A DNA stretch of 17,348 bases from Bacillota bacterium (GTDB lineage Bacteria; Bacillota; Clostridia; Christensenellales; CAG-138). The notes below the pieces were generated by a model. The model saw nothing but the letters and a program-made list of their open reading frames with translations. It was not told where the DNA came from and made no database searches. Numbering within the stretch: the first letter of the stretch is position 1; each line of letters begins with the position of its first letter. The DNA is taken from positions 1 to 17,348 of the forward strand of contig JAEWQH010000100.1 in the NCBI GenBank assembly GCA_023399275.1, written 5' to 3'. Below are positions 1 to 7,054 of this stretch, piece after piece. Both the position numbers and the translations under genes were made by a program.

Positions 1-752
1 AGCGTATACTTGGTGTAGAAGGAGACCGCTTGCATTACCAGCGCCATCGCCGCGCTGTAGAGCGCGTTGGTCACGCCGAAGATCCAGAATTTTTTATTCG
101 TCAGCAGCGCTTTGATCGTTGGCCAGAGGCGGGGTTTTTCGGCGACGTCCTCGGGCAGGGTTTCGCGGCTGCCAAACGCCATGTAGAGGATCACCGCCGC
201 GGCCAGCACGCCATAGATCACGGAGGTCAGGCCGTAGCCGAGCTTCTCGGTGACCATCGGGGTCAGCGCGATGCTGATGCCCATCGCTACAAGCTGGAAT
301 GCCTGGCGCATGGCGTTGGTCTTTGCCCGCTCCGCGTCGGTTCGGAACATCTCTGGAAACAGCGCGCCGTAGTTGGCGTTGATCAGCGAATCCAGCGTGC
401 CGGTGAGCATATACATCAGCAGCATGTATACGAAAACGCTGTTGCCGCTGAGAAACGAAGGCAGGTTGAAAAACGCGATGAACGAGAGTACCAGCAACGG
501 CGTGCCGATCACGAGCCAAGGCCGCCTGCGGCCCCATTTCGTACGCGTCCGGTCCGACAGAAAGCCGTAGACGGGGTTATCGATCGCATCCAGAAACGTA
601 TACAGAAAAAGGATCAGCGCAAACTGGTTGGTCGTTACGCCGCGCTGGATGACGTAGTAGGCGGCGGCGTAGGTCTTAAACATGTTGACGGGGATGCTCG
701 TTCCGAACATGCCGACGGCATAGCGAAAGGGGCTGGTCTTTTTTTGTTCCAT
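1..752 (-). CDS. GPH-family (MelB-like) sugar:cation symporter, C-terminus cut by window edge
   Basis: This is a major facilitator superfamily protein of the glycoside-pentoside-hexuronide:cation symporter group, which imports sugars or oligosaccharides with Na+ or H+ across the inner membrane. I translated the minus strand from ATG at 752: 250 codons are open to the left edge, so the 3' part lies outside the window. The start is preceded by GGAGG six bases upstream. Residues 44-65 form a helix containing LDAIDNP. They are followed by the family loop signature DRTRTKWGRRRPW (67-79). Several further hydrophobic segments follow. Asp55 matches a cation-site Asp of MelB; the second one appears shifted (Asp58-Asn59). 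It is divergent from an AraC regulator that probably controls it. The substrate cannot be read from the sequence. Confidence 0.9.
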   Translation of the reverse strand, partial: MEQKKTSPFRYAVGMFGTSIPVNMFKTYAAAYYVIQRGVTTNQFALILFLYTFLDAIDNPVYGFLSDRTRTKWGRRRPWLVIGTPLLVLSFIAFFNLPSFLSGNSVFVYMLLMYMLTGTLDSLINANYGALFPEMFRTDAERAKTNAMRQAFQLVAMGISIALTPMVTEKLGYGLTSVIYGVLAAAVILYMAFGSRETLPEDVAEKPRLWPTIKALLTNKKFWIFGVTNALYSAAMALVMQAVSFYTKYT

Positions 753-805
753 ATTGCTCCTCCCATGGGTAAAAGATGTGATGATTCCGATGCGCTTACA
801 GGCTG

Positions 806-834
806 ACTGTATCATTTTGCGCGGCGCGTGTAAA
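806..834 (-). promoter_or_regulatory. Promoter of the GPH symporter gene
   Basis: On the minus strand there is a -35 TTTACA (834-829), a 17-bp spacer and a -10 TACAGT (811-806) preceded by TG one base upstream (extended -10). The predicted start is near 799, giving a leader of about 47 nt. The -35 overlaps an inverted repeat (GCGCGTG at 824-830, CACGCGC at 837-843), and the direct repeats at 845-883 lie just upstream. This is the arrangement expected for an AraC-type activator site. Confidence 0.5.
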
Positions 835-843
835 TCCACGCGC
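824..843. repeat. Inverted repeat over the symporter -35 region
   Basis: Perfect 7-bp arms GCGCGTG (824-830) and CACGCGC (837-843) are separated by TAAATC. The repeat covers the -35 of the minus-strand promoter, so it could be a repressor or secondary operator site. In high-GC DNA a chance 7-bp inverted repeat is possible. Confidence 0.4.
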
Positions 844-844
844 G

Positions 845-883
845 TTGCGATCTTTTGAAACGCAATTGCGATTATTGAAACGC
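845..883. promoter_or_regulatory. Tandem direct-repeat operator, probable AraC-family binding site
   Basis: Two near-identical half-sites follow each other: TTGCGAT-CTT-TTGAAACGC (845-863) and TTGCGAT-TA-TTGAAACGC (866-883). The TTGCGAT parts start 21 bp apart and the TTGAAACGC parts 20 bp apart, about two helical turns. AraC-family proteins bind pairs of direct repeats with this periodicity. The site lies between the two divergent promoters, 10 bp upstream of the symporter -35 and 11 bp upstream of the regulator -35. It could therefore serve both activation of transport and autoregulation. Confidence 0.6.
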
Positions 884-894
884 TTGACACGACG

Positions 895-924
895 TTGACG
901 AAAAGTGGACGAAAATAGTATGAT
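895..924 (+). promoter_or_regulatory. Promoter of the AraC-family regulator
   Basis: TTGACG (895-900), an 18-bp spacer and TATGAT (919-924). Another TTGACA sits at 884-889 but has no good -10 at the right distance. The predicted start falls around 930-932, right at the proposed ATG at 931, so there would be little or no leader. Confidence 0.5.
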
Positions 925-930
925 TTCTCC

Positions 931-1887
931 ATGGAAGCGGATTTAGATCATATCGATTTTACAAATGCCGTGCAGCAAGCCCCGCCGGATGTGCGCATGG
1001 TGGACGGGCGCGCCAACGCGCGGCTCAGGAGTGAGGAAGTGTCGTTTCACTGGTGGAACGACCGCTCGACGACGCTGCACTACCACAACTACTACGAGGT
1101 GTTTCTCATTACGCACGGGCGCGCGATCCACCGGCTCAACGGCGGAGAGACCGCGCTGGCGAGAAACACACTGCACCTGATCCGCCCCGCCGACGTGCAT
1201 CAGTTTATCGCCACGCATGGCGAGAGCTGCACGCATATGAACCTGCTCGTGCTGCCGGGGCGGCTCATAGCGCTCTGCGCCGCGCTCAACATCCCGTTTG
1301 ATCAAATCGCCTCCGGCGCGCCGCTCAAGACGGTTCTGCGGGATGCGGAGGCGGCGTTTTTTCTCGATCGCGCGGAGCAGATCAACCTCTGCGACAAGCA
1401 TACGGGCGACGCCGCGCGGCTGACGCTGGAGATGCTGGCCGAGGCGCTCGCGCTGCTTTACCGTCGCCGCCCGCACCCCTCCGGCGCGGACGACTGGTTT
1501 GCGCAGCTGCTGCGCACGCTGCGCTCGCCGGAGAATCTGACGCTGCGCGCGGCGGACGTATACGCGCTCTGCCCCTGCAGCGCTCCGGTGCTCATCCGCC
1601 GCTTTCGCGCGGAGCAGAATTGCACCGTGGTCGGGTATCTCACGCGCGTCAAGATGGATTACGCGCAGAGTTTTTTGCGCGCGACGAACTTCTCGGTCAA
1701 CGAGATCGCATCGCGGCTGGGGTATGATTCCATCAGCCATTTTTGCCATGTATTCAAGCAGACCACGGGCCGAACGCCGCAGGAATACCGAACAGGCGTG
1801 CCGAAACATGCGGGCACAACCGGCGACGGCGCGGCGAAGTGCGGGGCGGCGTCGCGGGCCGCTTTGCGGCGTGACGGCGATGATTGA
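931..1887 (+). CDS. AraC-family transcriptional regulator with cupin sensor domain
   Basis: This 318-residue regulator has the usual two-part layout. The N-terminal half is a cupin-type sugar-sensing domain, with TTLHYHNYYEVFLITHGRA near residues 47-65 and the H-x-H pattern typical of AraC_binding proteins. The C-terminal AraC-type double helix-turn-helix is near residues 205-300, with the second helix-turn-helix signature ATNFSVNEIASRLGYDS followed by SHFCHVFKQTTGRTPQEYR. A basic, Ala/Arg-rich tail of about 20 residues follows. It is divergent from the symporter, with an operator-like repeat between, so it most likely controls sugar uptake. No Shine-Dalgarno sequence is visible before 931. 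Met23 at 997 is an alternative start, also with a weak site. The ligand is unknown. Confidence 0.93.
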   Translation: MEADLDHIDFTNAVQQAPPDVRMVDGRANARLRSEEVSFHWWNDRSTTLHYHNYYEVFLITHGRAIHRLNGGETALARNTLHLIRPADVHQFIATHGESCTHMNLLVLPGRLIALCAALNIPFDQIASGAPLKTVLRDAEAAFFLDRAEQINLCDKHTGDAARLTLEMLAEALALLYRRRPHPSGADDWFAQLLRTLRSPENLTLRAADVYALCPCSAPVLIRRFRAEQNCTVVGYLTRVKMDYAQSFLRATNFSVNEIASRLGYDSISHFCHVFKQTTGRTPQEYRTGVPKHAGTTGDGAAKCGAASRAALRRDGDD

Positions 1888-1912
1888 CGCGCGCTCCGTT
1901 TCATGTGATAAT
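1884..1912 (+). promoter_or_regulatory. Promoter of the cellulose synthase (ccs) operon
   Basis: TTGACG (1884-1889), exactly 17 bp, then GATAAT (1907-1912) with TG at 1904-1905 giving an extended -10. The -35 overlaps the stop codon of the AraC gene. The predicted start is near 1919, leaving a leader of about 120 nt before the cellulose synthase start codon. Confidence 0.6.
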
Positions 1913-1959
1913 ATGAAAAACGTATATACAGCAACTATGCGTGCCGAAAGCGCGGCGGC

Positions 1960-2012
1960 GCCCGACCAGGGCCGGCTCGCTGTGGAACCCGTCCGCAACC
2001 ATCGGCCTTTTT
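1960..2012 (+). promoter_or_regulatory. Terminator-like fold with competing hairpin in the ccs leader (possible attenuator)
   Basis: AGGGCCG (1968-1974) can pair with CGGCCTT (2003-2009), one G-U included, and the 3' arm runs into five T (2008-2012). This would be an intrinsic-terminator-like structure 27 nt before the start codon. The enclosed bases can form a small inner stem (GTGG 1982-1985 with CCGC 1993-1996). The 5' arm also pairs upstream: GCCC (1960-1963) with GGGC (1969-1972), which is mutually exclusive with the terminator stem. The T run is short and the region GC-rich, so chance folding is possible. It matches no riboswitch class I recognise. Confidence 0.3.
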
Positions 2013-2038
2013 GAAAGCTTCGATCGGAGAACCAGCGC

Positions 2039-4318
2039 ATGCAGAGCAAGCGACAGAGAAACCTGATCGTCATCACCACGGCCTTTGCCTTCGTCTATAT
2101 CATCTGGCGTGCAGTCCGGACGCTGCCGTTTGAATATGGATGGTTTTCGATCGCCTTTGGTGTGGTGCTGTTTTTGGTGGAGTTTCTCGGGATACTGGAG
2201 ATGATCGTCCACTTTCGGCAGCTCTCGCGCAGCAAGATGCCTAAGTGGCCCGAGAAGCTGCCCGCGGAGTACCCCGATGTGGACGTGTTCATATCGACCT
2301 ACAACGAGCCTGCCGAGCTGCTTGAAAAAACGATCAACGGCTGTCTGCATATGGACTATCCGGACAAGTCGAAGGTGCATATCTACCTGTGCGACGACGG
2401 CCACCGCGAGGAGATGGGCGTGCTTGCGCGGAAGATGGGCATCACGCACCTGGTGCGCGATACGCACGAAAACGCGAAAGCCGGCAACCTCAACCATGCG
2501 CTGAGCGTCACGTCGTCCCCCTACATCGTTACGTTCGACGCGGATATGATTCCCAAGCACGATTTTCTGACGGCGTGCATCCCATATTTTCTTGGGGAGG
2601 AGCAGATCGGCTTCCTCCAGACGCCGCAGACATTCTACAACCCGGATCTATTTCAGTTCAACCTCTATTCCGAGGACCGCGTGCCGAACGAGCAGGACTA
2701 TTTCTACCGAAACGTTCAGGTCATGCGCAACGCCAGCAACACCGTCATCTACGGCGGAACGAATACGATTCTTTCCCGAGCGGCGCTGCGCGACGCCGGC
2801 GGGTTCTATACGGGCGTGATCACGGAGGACTTCGCCACGGGGATCATGATCCAGAGCAAAGGGTATCCCTGCTATGCGATCAACGAGTCGCATGCCAGCG
2901 GCATGGCGCCGGAAGACCTCAAGAGCCTCGTCAAGCAGCGCCAGCGCTGGGCGCGCGGCTGCATCCAGACGGGCAGAAAGCTCAAGATTCTCTCGCTGCC
3001 AGGGTTGACGCTCGACCAGCGGATCAACTACCTCAGTTCCATCACCTACTGGTTCGGGCCGGTCAAGCGCCTGATCTACATTCTCTCGCCGATTCTCTAC
3101 AGCGTGTTCAGCATCATCGTCGTCAAGTGTACGATCGGCGAGGTGCTGCTCTTCTGGCTGCCGATGTACCTGCTCAACAATATCACGCTGCACCGTCTCT
3201 CCGGCAATATTCGCGTAGACCGGCTGACCAATATCTACGAAACGGCGCTGATCCCTGCGCTGCTCAGCGCGGTGGTGCTGGAGTCGCTGGGTATCTCGCA
3301 GACCAAGTTTGTCGTAACGCGCAAGGACGGCAAGCAGAAGCTCGAGGGCGGCGGCTTCTGGTTTAAGCTGCGCATGTCGCTGCTGCTCTGGGCTTTTTTG
3401 ATCTTCAACATGATCGGCTTCGTGCGCTGCATCTACGAGACCTTTGTGCAGGCGACGCCTTTTTACGCGGTGATCCTCTTCTGGCTGATCGTCAACAACT
3501 ATTTTCTCGTCATGTCGCTGTTCTTCATCTACGGCAGGCGGCAGCACCGGCAGACGGAGCGCTACGCTGTTACGGTGGACTGCATGCTTGCGTTCGGCGA
3601 CAGGGTCATTCGCACGAAGACGACGGATATTTCAGAAAACGGCGTCTCTGTGGCGCTGGGTTTTCCGGAGTATATCCCGCCCGAGCAGGATATCGAAATC
3701 CTGCTGGCGACGGAGCGCTATGCAACGCGCTGGACCGGCCGGGTGACCAACGTTTTCGAGGTGGAAGGCAAATGGAAGTATGGCTTCCTGATGCAGCGGA
3801 TCACCGAGGAAAGCCGGCGCGAAATGCTGCAGATCGTCTATGACCGGGATCCGACCTTGCCCAAGCGGATCGAGGAAGGGTTCAGCACGGTGGACGACAT
3901 CGCCATCAACCTAAAAAAGCGGGCGCATCACAAGGAAGCGCCCAGCGTCAAGCTGCCGATGCTGGTGGTGGATCGCGACGTTCTGTTGCAGGACGGGACG
4001 CTCGCGCACCTGAACTGGCTCAACTACGCGTATCTTTCTCTGGAGAAGCCGCGCAGCGGGGCTTTGCCAAAGACGCTGACGATCGTTGAGAACGGGGTTG
4101 TCATCGACGGCGTTCGAGCGGAGGAGGACGCATCCGGGGGCGTGCGCTACCGGATGACGGACAGCACGGCCCTCTCTGCGGACGCGGGATTTCGCGCGCT
4201 GTTGCAACGATGGATCCAGGCGTACCGCGAGGAGACCCGCAACAGGCAGGCTTACGAGACATACGCAGGCAAGCGGACGGGGCGTTTGGAGCCGTTCAAC
4301 GAGATGGAGTATCTCTGA
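2039..4318 (+). CDS. ccsA: Cellulose synthase catalytic subunit with c-di-GMP-binding PilZ domain
   Basis: This is a BcsA-type family 2 glycosyltransferase that polymerises UDP-glucose into beta-1,4-glucan and extrudes it through its own membrane channel. Two N-terminal membrane segments (about 8-27 and 35-58) precede the GT2 domain. That domain shows Asp82, DDG (119-121), DAD (167-169), TED (262-264) and QRQRW (300-304), the full processive D,D,D,QxxRW set. Several membrane helices follow, interrupted by the gating loop FVVTRK (424-429, FxVTxK). The PilZ domain (about 500-600) carries R504-x3-R508 and D530-x-S-x-x-G535, the c-di-GMP contacts. A tail of about 155 residues after PilZ is unassigned. 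The start has GGAG nine bases upstream. First gene of the operon; the symbol follows the clostridial ccs nomenclature. Confidence 0.95.
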   Translation: MQSKRQRNLIVITTAFAFVYIIWRAVRTLPFEYGWFSIAFGVVLFLVEFLGILEMIVHFRQLSRSKMPKWPEKLPAEYPDVDVFISTYNEPAELLEKTINGCLHMDYPDKSKVHIYLCDDGHREEMGVLARKMGITHLVRDTHENAKAGNLNHALSVTSSPYIVTFDADMIPKHDFLTACIPYFLGEEQIGFLQTPQTFYNPDLFQFNLYSEDRVPNEQDYFYRNVQVMRNASNTVIYGGTNTILSRAALRDAGGFYTGVITEDFATGIMIQSKGYPCYAINESHASGMAPEDLKSLVKQRQRWARGCIQTGRKLKILSLPGLTLDQRINYLSSITYWFGPVKRLIYILSPILYSVFSIIVVKCTIGEVLLFWLPMYLLNNITLHRLSGNIRVDRLTNIYETALIPALLSAVVLESLGISQTKFVVTRKDGKQKLEGGGFWFKLRMSLLLWAFLIFNMIGFVRCIYETFVQATPFYAVILFWLIVNNYFLVMSLFFIYGRRQHRQTERYAVTVDCMLAFGDRVIRTKTTDISENGVSVALGFPEYIPPEQDIEILLATERYATRWTGRVTNVFEVEGKWKYGFLMQRITEESRREMLQIVYDRDPTLPKRIEEGFSTVDDIAINLKKRAHHKEAPSVKLPMLVVDRDVLLQDGTLAHLNWLNYAYLSLEKPRSGALPKTLTIVENGVVIDGVRAEEDASGGVRYRMTDSTALSADAGFRALLQRWIQAYREETRNRQAYETYAGKRTGRLEPFNEMEYL

Positions 4319-4320
4319 CG

Positions 4321-5565
4321 ATGCGCCAAAGAATGCGCCGTGCGGGTGAACGGAAAGAAAGCGGGCAAGAAAGCGACCGGGTTATGATCGACAGACGCGC
4401 AGCCATACGCAATACGGCCCAGCGGGCGGCGGCATTCGCCGCGGCGCTGGTTTTGTGCATCGCCTGTCTGCTTCTTCCGGGGCGGGCGGCTGCCGTCTTA
4501 GCCGAAGCGGAGGAGCCCATCACGCCGAACCCGATGAAGGAGTGGAACGACGGCGCCAACGTCGCGATGCGGGCCGAGGGCAAGGCGGAAGCGTACCGGC
4601 TCACCGTGTTTGCCGACACGACCGGGCTGGAGGAAGGATACTACAGCGTATACCTATACGACACCGCGGCGCGCAGCGTGGCCGCGTTTGACGGGATTCG
4701 GTTCTTCATCGAAAATTCGGACGACGAGGCGCTCAAGATCAATCTTACGCTCGTGGTCAGCGAGAAGATCAGCGTCACCCTGCCGGATACGTCCTACGCC
4801 ATGTTGGAGGCGGACGGAGCGCAGACCGGCGAGACCGCCGCGCCGCAGTACGGCGCGCTCTCCATACCCGCGCATTTTTCGGGGATGGTCTACATCCCGT
4901 TTGCGCAGCTATATCCCGCGCAGGGCGAGCAGGTCGCTCTCAAGCGGATCCAGTCCTGGGGGCTGAGCGTTTCGCTGACGGAGGGGCAGGAGGTACACTT
5001 TACGCTCGGCGATATCGCCTTTTTGAAGAACAGCGTCGCGTCGATGCGGGCGGACCACTTCTTCACCGTGCTGTCCGGCAAGGAGACGGTGACGATTCCG
5101 GCCATCGGCGCCATCACGGAGAACTATCAGGCGCGTGTACTGGATCTGGAGGGGAACCCGGCTGCCGGGAGCGCCGTCTTCTATCTCGAGGAGGATATCG
5201 CCGGTGTGACGCTGGCGCAGGACGGCAGCCTTGAAGTGGGCAGCGAGTGCGTGGCAACGCGGCTGACCATCCGCGCGAAGCTGCCGCAGGCCGTTACGGA
5301 TGGCGCGTTGACGGTGAGCCTGAAGAAGAGCGCCGCGGGCGCGGACGGCGGGGTGCCGACCAAATCGCAGATCGGGAGCATCCTGCTGCCTGTCTACGCG
5401 GGCCTGATGCGGTATGAGAGCGCGATCCGGCTTTCCTGCGGCGCAATCGCGCTGGTGCTCTGCGGCGTATTCATCCACTGGGCAGGGCTGGCGCGGCAGA
5501 ACCTGAGCAAGCCCCGGCAGCGGGCGGGCACCGAAAATCAGGATGCGGAGGGACATGAAGCGTGA
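4321..5565 (+). CDS. ccsB: Membrane-anchored extracellular partner of cellulose synthase (CcsB/BcsB position)
   Basis: The protein is about 414 residues long. A positively charged N-terminus is followed by a hydrophobic signal or anchor segment (about residues 34-52), a large polar, beta-rich extracellular region, and a C-terminal membrane helix near SCGAIALVLCGVFIHWAGLA with a short basic cytoplasmic tail. This topology and its place directly after ccsA match the BcsB/CcsB subunit, which guides the emerging glucan. I see no diagnostic motif, and it is much shorter than proteobacterial BcsB, so the name rests on position and topology. ATG at 4321 lies two bases after the ccsA stop, with GGAG 11 bases upstream; ATG at 4384 is an alternative that gives a more standard signal peptide. 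It overlaps the next gene by four bases. Confidence 0.65.
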   Translation: MRQRMRRAGERKESGQESDRVMIDRRAAIRNTAQRAAAFAAALVLCIACLLLPGRAAAVLAEAEEPITPNPMKEWNDGANVAMRAEGKAEAYRLTVFADTTGLEEGYYSVYLYDTAARSVAAFDGIRFFIENSDDEALKINLTLVVSEKISVTLPDTSYAMLEADGAQTGETAAPQYGALSIPAHFSGMVYIPFAQLYPAQGEQVALKRIQSWGLSVSLTEGQEVHFTLGDIAFLKNSVASMRADHFFTVLSGKETVTIPAIGAITENYQARVLDLEGNPAAGSAVFYLEEDIAGVTLAQDGSLEVGSECVATRLTIRAKLPQAVTDGALTVSLKKSAAGADGGVPTKSQIGSILLPVYAGLMRYESAIRLSCGAIALVLCGVFIHWAGLARQNLSKPRQRAGTENQDAEGHEA

Positions 5566-7040
5566 CGTTTTCGAGCCTATCCTTTCTATTCTATTTTTTA
5601 CCGGCTGCGCTCATCCTGTACTACGCGTTTTTCTTTTCGCGTACGCTCAAAAATCTGGTTATGCTGGTCTGCAGCCTCGTCTTCTACGCCTGGGGGGAGC
5701 CGGGGAACTTCGTTTTGCTGCTCGTCTCCATTCTGGTCAATTACCTGCTGGGGCTATTGATCGGGCAGGACAGGAAAAAGAGCGAGGCGCGCTTTTGGCT
5801 GATCGTTGCACTGCTGTTTAACATCGGGATGCTGTTCGTCTTCAAATATCTTTCCTTCGTCGTACAGAATATCAACGCCGTCACCGGCGGGCAGATCAGC
5901 GCGCCTTCGATCGCGCTGCCGATCGGCATTTCTTTTTTCACCTTTCAGGCGATGGCCTATGTCATAGACGTGTACCGGCGCTCGGTTGCGGCGCAGACCA
6001 ACCTGCTGCATCTGGCGCTGTATTTTTCGTTTTTCCCGAAACTGACGCAGGGGCCGATCGTGCCGTATGCCGATTTCGAGGCGCAGATCGTGCAGCGCAG
6101 GGAGACCCTGCAGAAGTTCTCCAGCGGCATGTGCCTGCTGATCGTCGGGCTTGGCAAAAAGGTGCTCATCGCAAACAGCATGGCCATCGTGGCGGACCGC
6201 GTCTTTGAGATCCATGCGATGGGCGCGATCCCGGTGAGCCTGGCGTGGCTCGGCGCGATCGCATACACCTTCCAGATCTACTTCGATTTCTCCGGTTACT
6301 CCGACATGGCCGTCGGGCTCGGGCTGATGTTTGGTTTCAAACTGATGCAGAACTTCAACTATCCCTATGTTTCGAAATCGATCAGTGAGTTCTGGCGCAG
6401 ATGGCATATCTCGCTCGGCGCGTGGTTTCGCGAGTACGTCTACATCCCCCTCGGCGGGTCGCGCATGAAGAACAAGGATCTGGTCATACGAAATCTGGCC
6501 GTCGTCTGGATTCTGACGGGCATCTGGCACGGCGCGAACTGGACGTTTCTGGTCTGGGGCGTGCTGAACTTCATCTGCATCGCGAGCGAGCGGGTGTTTG
6601 GGCTGGAGAAGTCCTCGGTGCCGGGCTGGCTGCGCCATGTATACGCCATGTTTGTGGTGATCATCGGCTGGGTCGTGTTCCGCTCGGATTCGCTGCAGAT
6701 CGCGGGGGATTACATCGTGTGCATGTTCAACCCCGCAAATGGCTTTGCCAGCCCCTATGCCGCCATGTTCCTGCGCGAGTACGGCGTGTTTTTTGCGGCG
6801 GCGCTGGTGTTTTCCATGCCGGTTGCGCCTGTTATCAACTCGTTTCTGGCAAAGGGGATCCTGCTGCGCCAGAGCGTCTCCGCGCAGCCGCCGTATGAGG
6901 TTAAGTCTGTCTACACGCAGGCGCCGCTCGGCGCGCTGGTCAACGTGCTGTATGTCGCGGGCATCATCGCGCTGTTTCTGGTCTGCACGGCGTATCTGGT
7001 CAAGGGGAGCTACAGTCCGTTTATCTACTTTCAGTTTTAG
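5562..7040 (+). CDS. ccsH: MBOAT-family membrane O-acetyltransferase (AlgI/CcsH-like)
   Basis: This polytopic membrane O-acyltransferase of 492 residues is of the AlgI/DltB type. Members pass acetyl groups from a cytoplasmic donor across the membrane for O-acetylation of an exopolysaccharide. Visible family marks are the opening FSSLSFLFYFLPAALILYY, the block WRRWHISLGAWFREYVYIPLGG with His282, and GIWHGANWTFLVWG with His323, equivalent to the invariant catalytic His of AlgI. The start is GTG at 5562, inside the stop of the preceding gene (GTGA overlap), with GGAGG about ten bases upstream, so translation is probably coupled. Its position after the synthase and before an AlgJ-like protein indicates acetylation of the cellulose product, matching clostridial CcsH. 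Confidence 0.9.
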   Translation: MTFSSLSFLFYFLPAALILYYAFFFSRTLKNLVMLVCSLVFYAWGEPGNFVLLLVSILVNYLLGLLIGQDRKKSEARFWLIVALLFNIGMLFVFKYLSFVVQNINAVTGGQISAPSIALPIGISFFTFQAMAYVIDVYRRSVAAQTNLLHLALYFSFFPKLTQGPIVPYADFEAQIVQRRETLQKFSSGMCLLIVGLGKKVLIANSMAIVADRVFEIHAMGAIPVSLAWLGAIAYTFQIYFDFSGYSDMAVGLGLMFGFKLMQNFNYPYVSKSISEFWRRWHISLGAWFREYVYIPLGGSRMKNKDLVIRNLAVVWILTGIWHGANWTFLVWGVLNFICIASERVFGLEKSSVPGWLRHVYAMFVVIIGWVVFRSDSLQIAGDYIVCMFNPANGFASPYAAMFLREYGVFFAAALVFSMPVAPVINSFLAKGILLRQSVSAQPPYEVKSVYTQAPLGALVNVLYVAGIIALFLVCTAYLVKGSYSPFIYFQF

Positions 7041-7054
7041 AGCAAGGGGCCGCA

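Noticed and set aside
30..806. A 258-codon plus-strand frame across the symporter gene
   Set aside because: The minus strand encodes a clear GPH symporter with the family signature; the plus-strand frame is its shadow.
1919..2038. Known c-di-GMP riboswitch in the ccsA leader
   Set aside because: I looked for the conserved core elements of the class I switch and did not find them. Only a generic terminator-like fold is supportable.
4210..4320. Earlier in-frame ATG (4210) for the ccsB-position gene
   Set aside because: It would overlap the cellulose synthase C-terminus by more than 100 bases and has no ribosome site. ATG 4321 directly after the ccsA stop fits an operon better.
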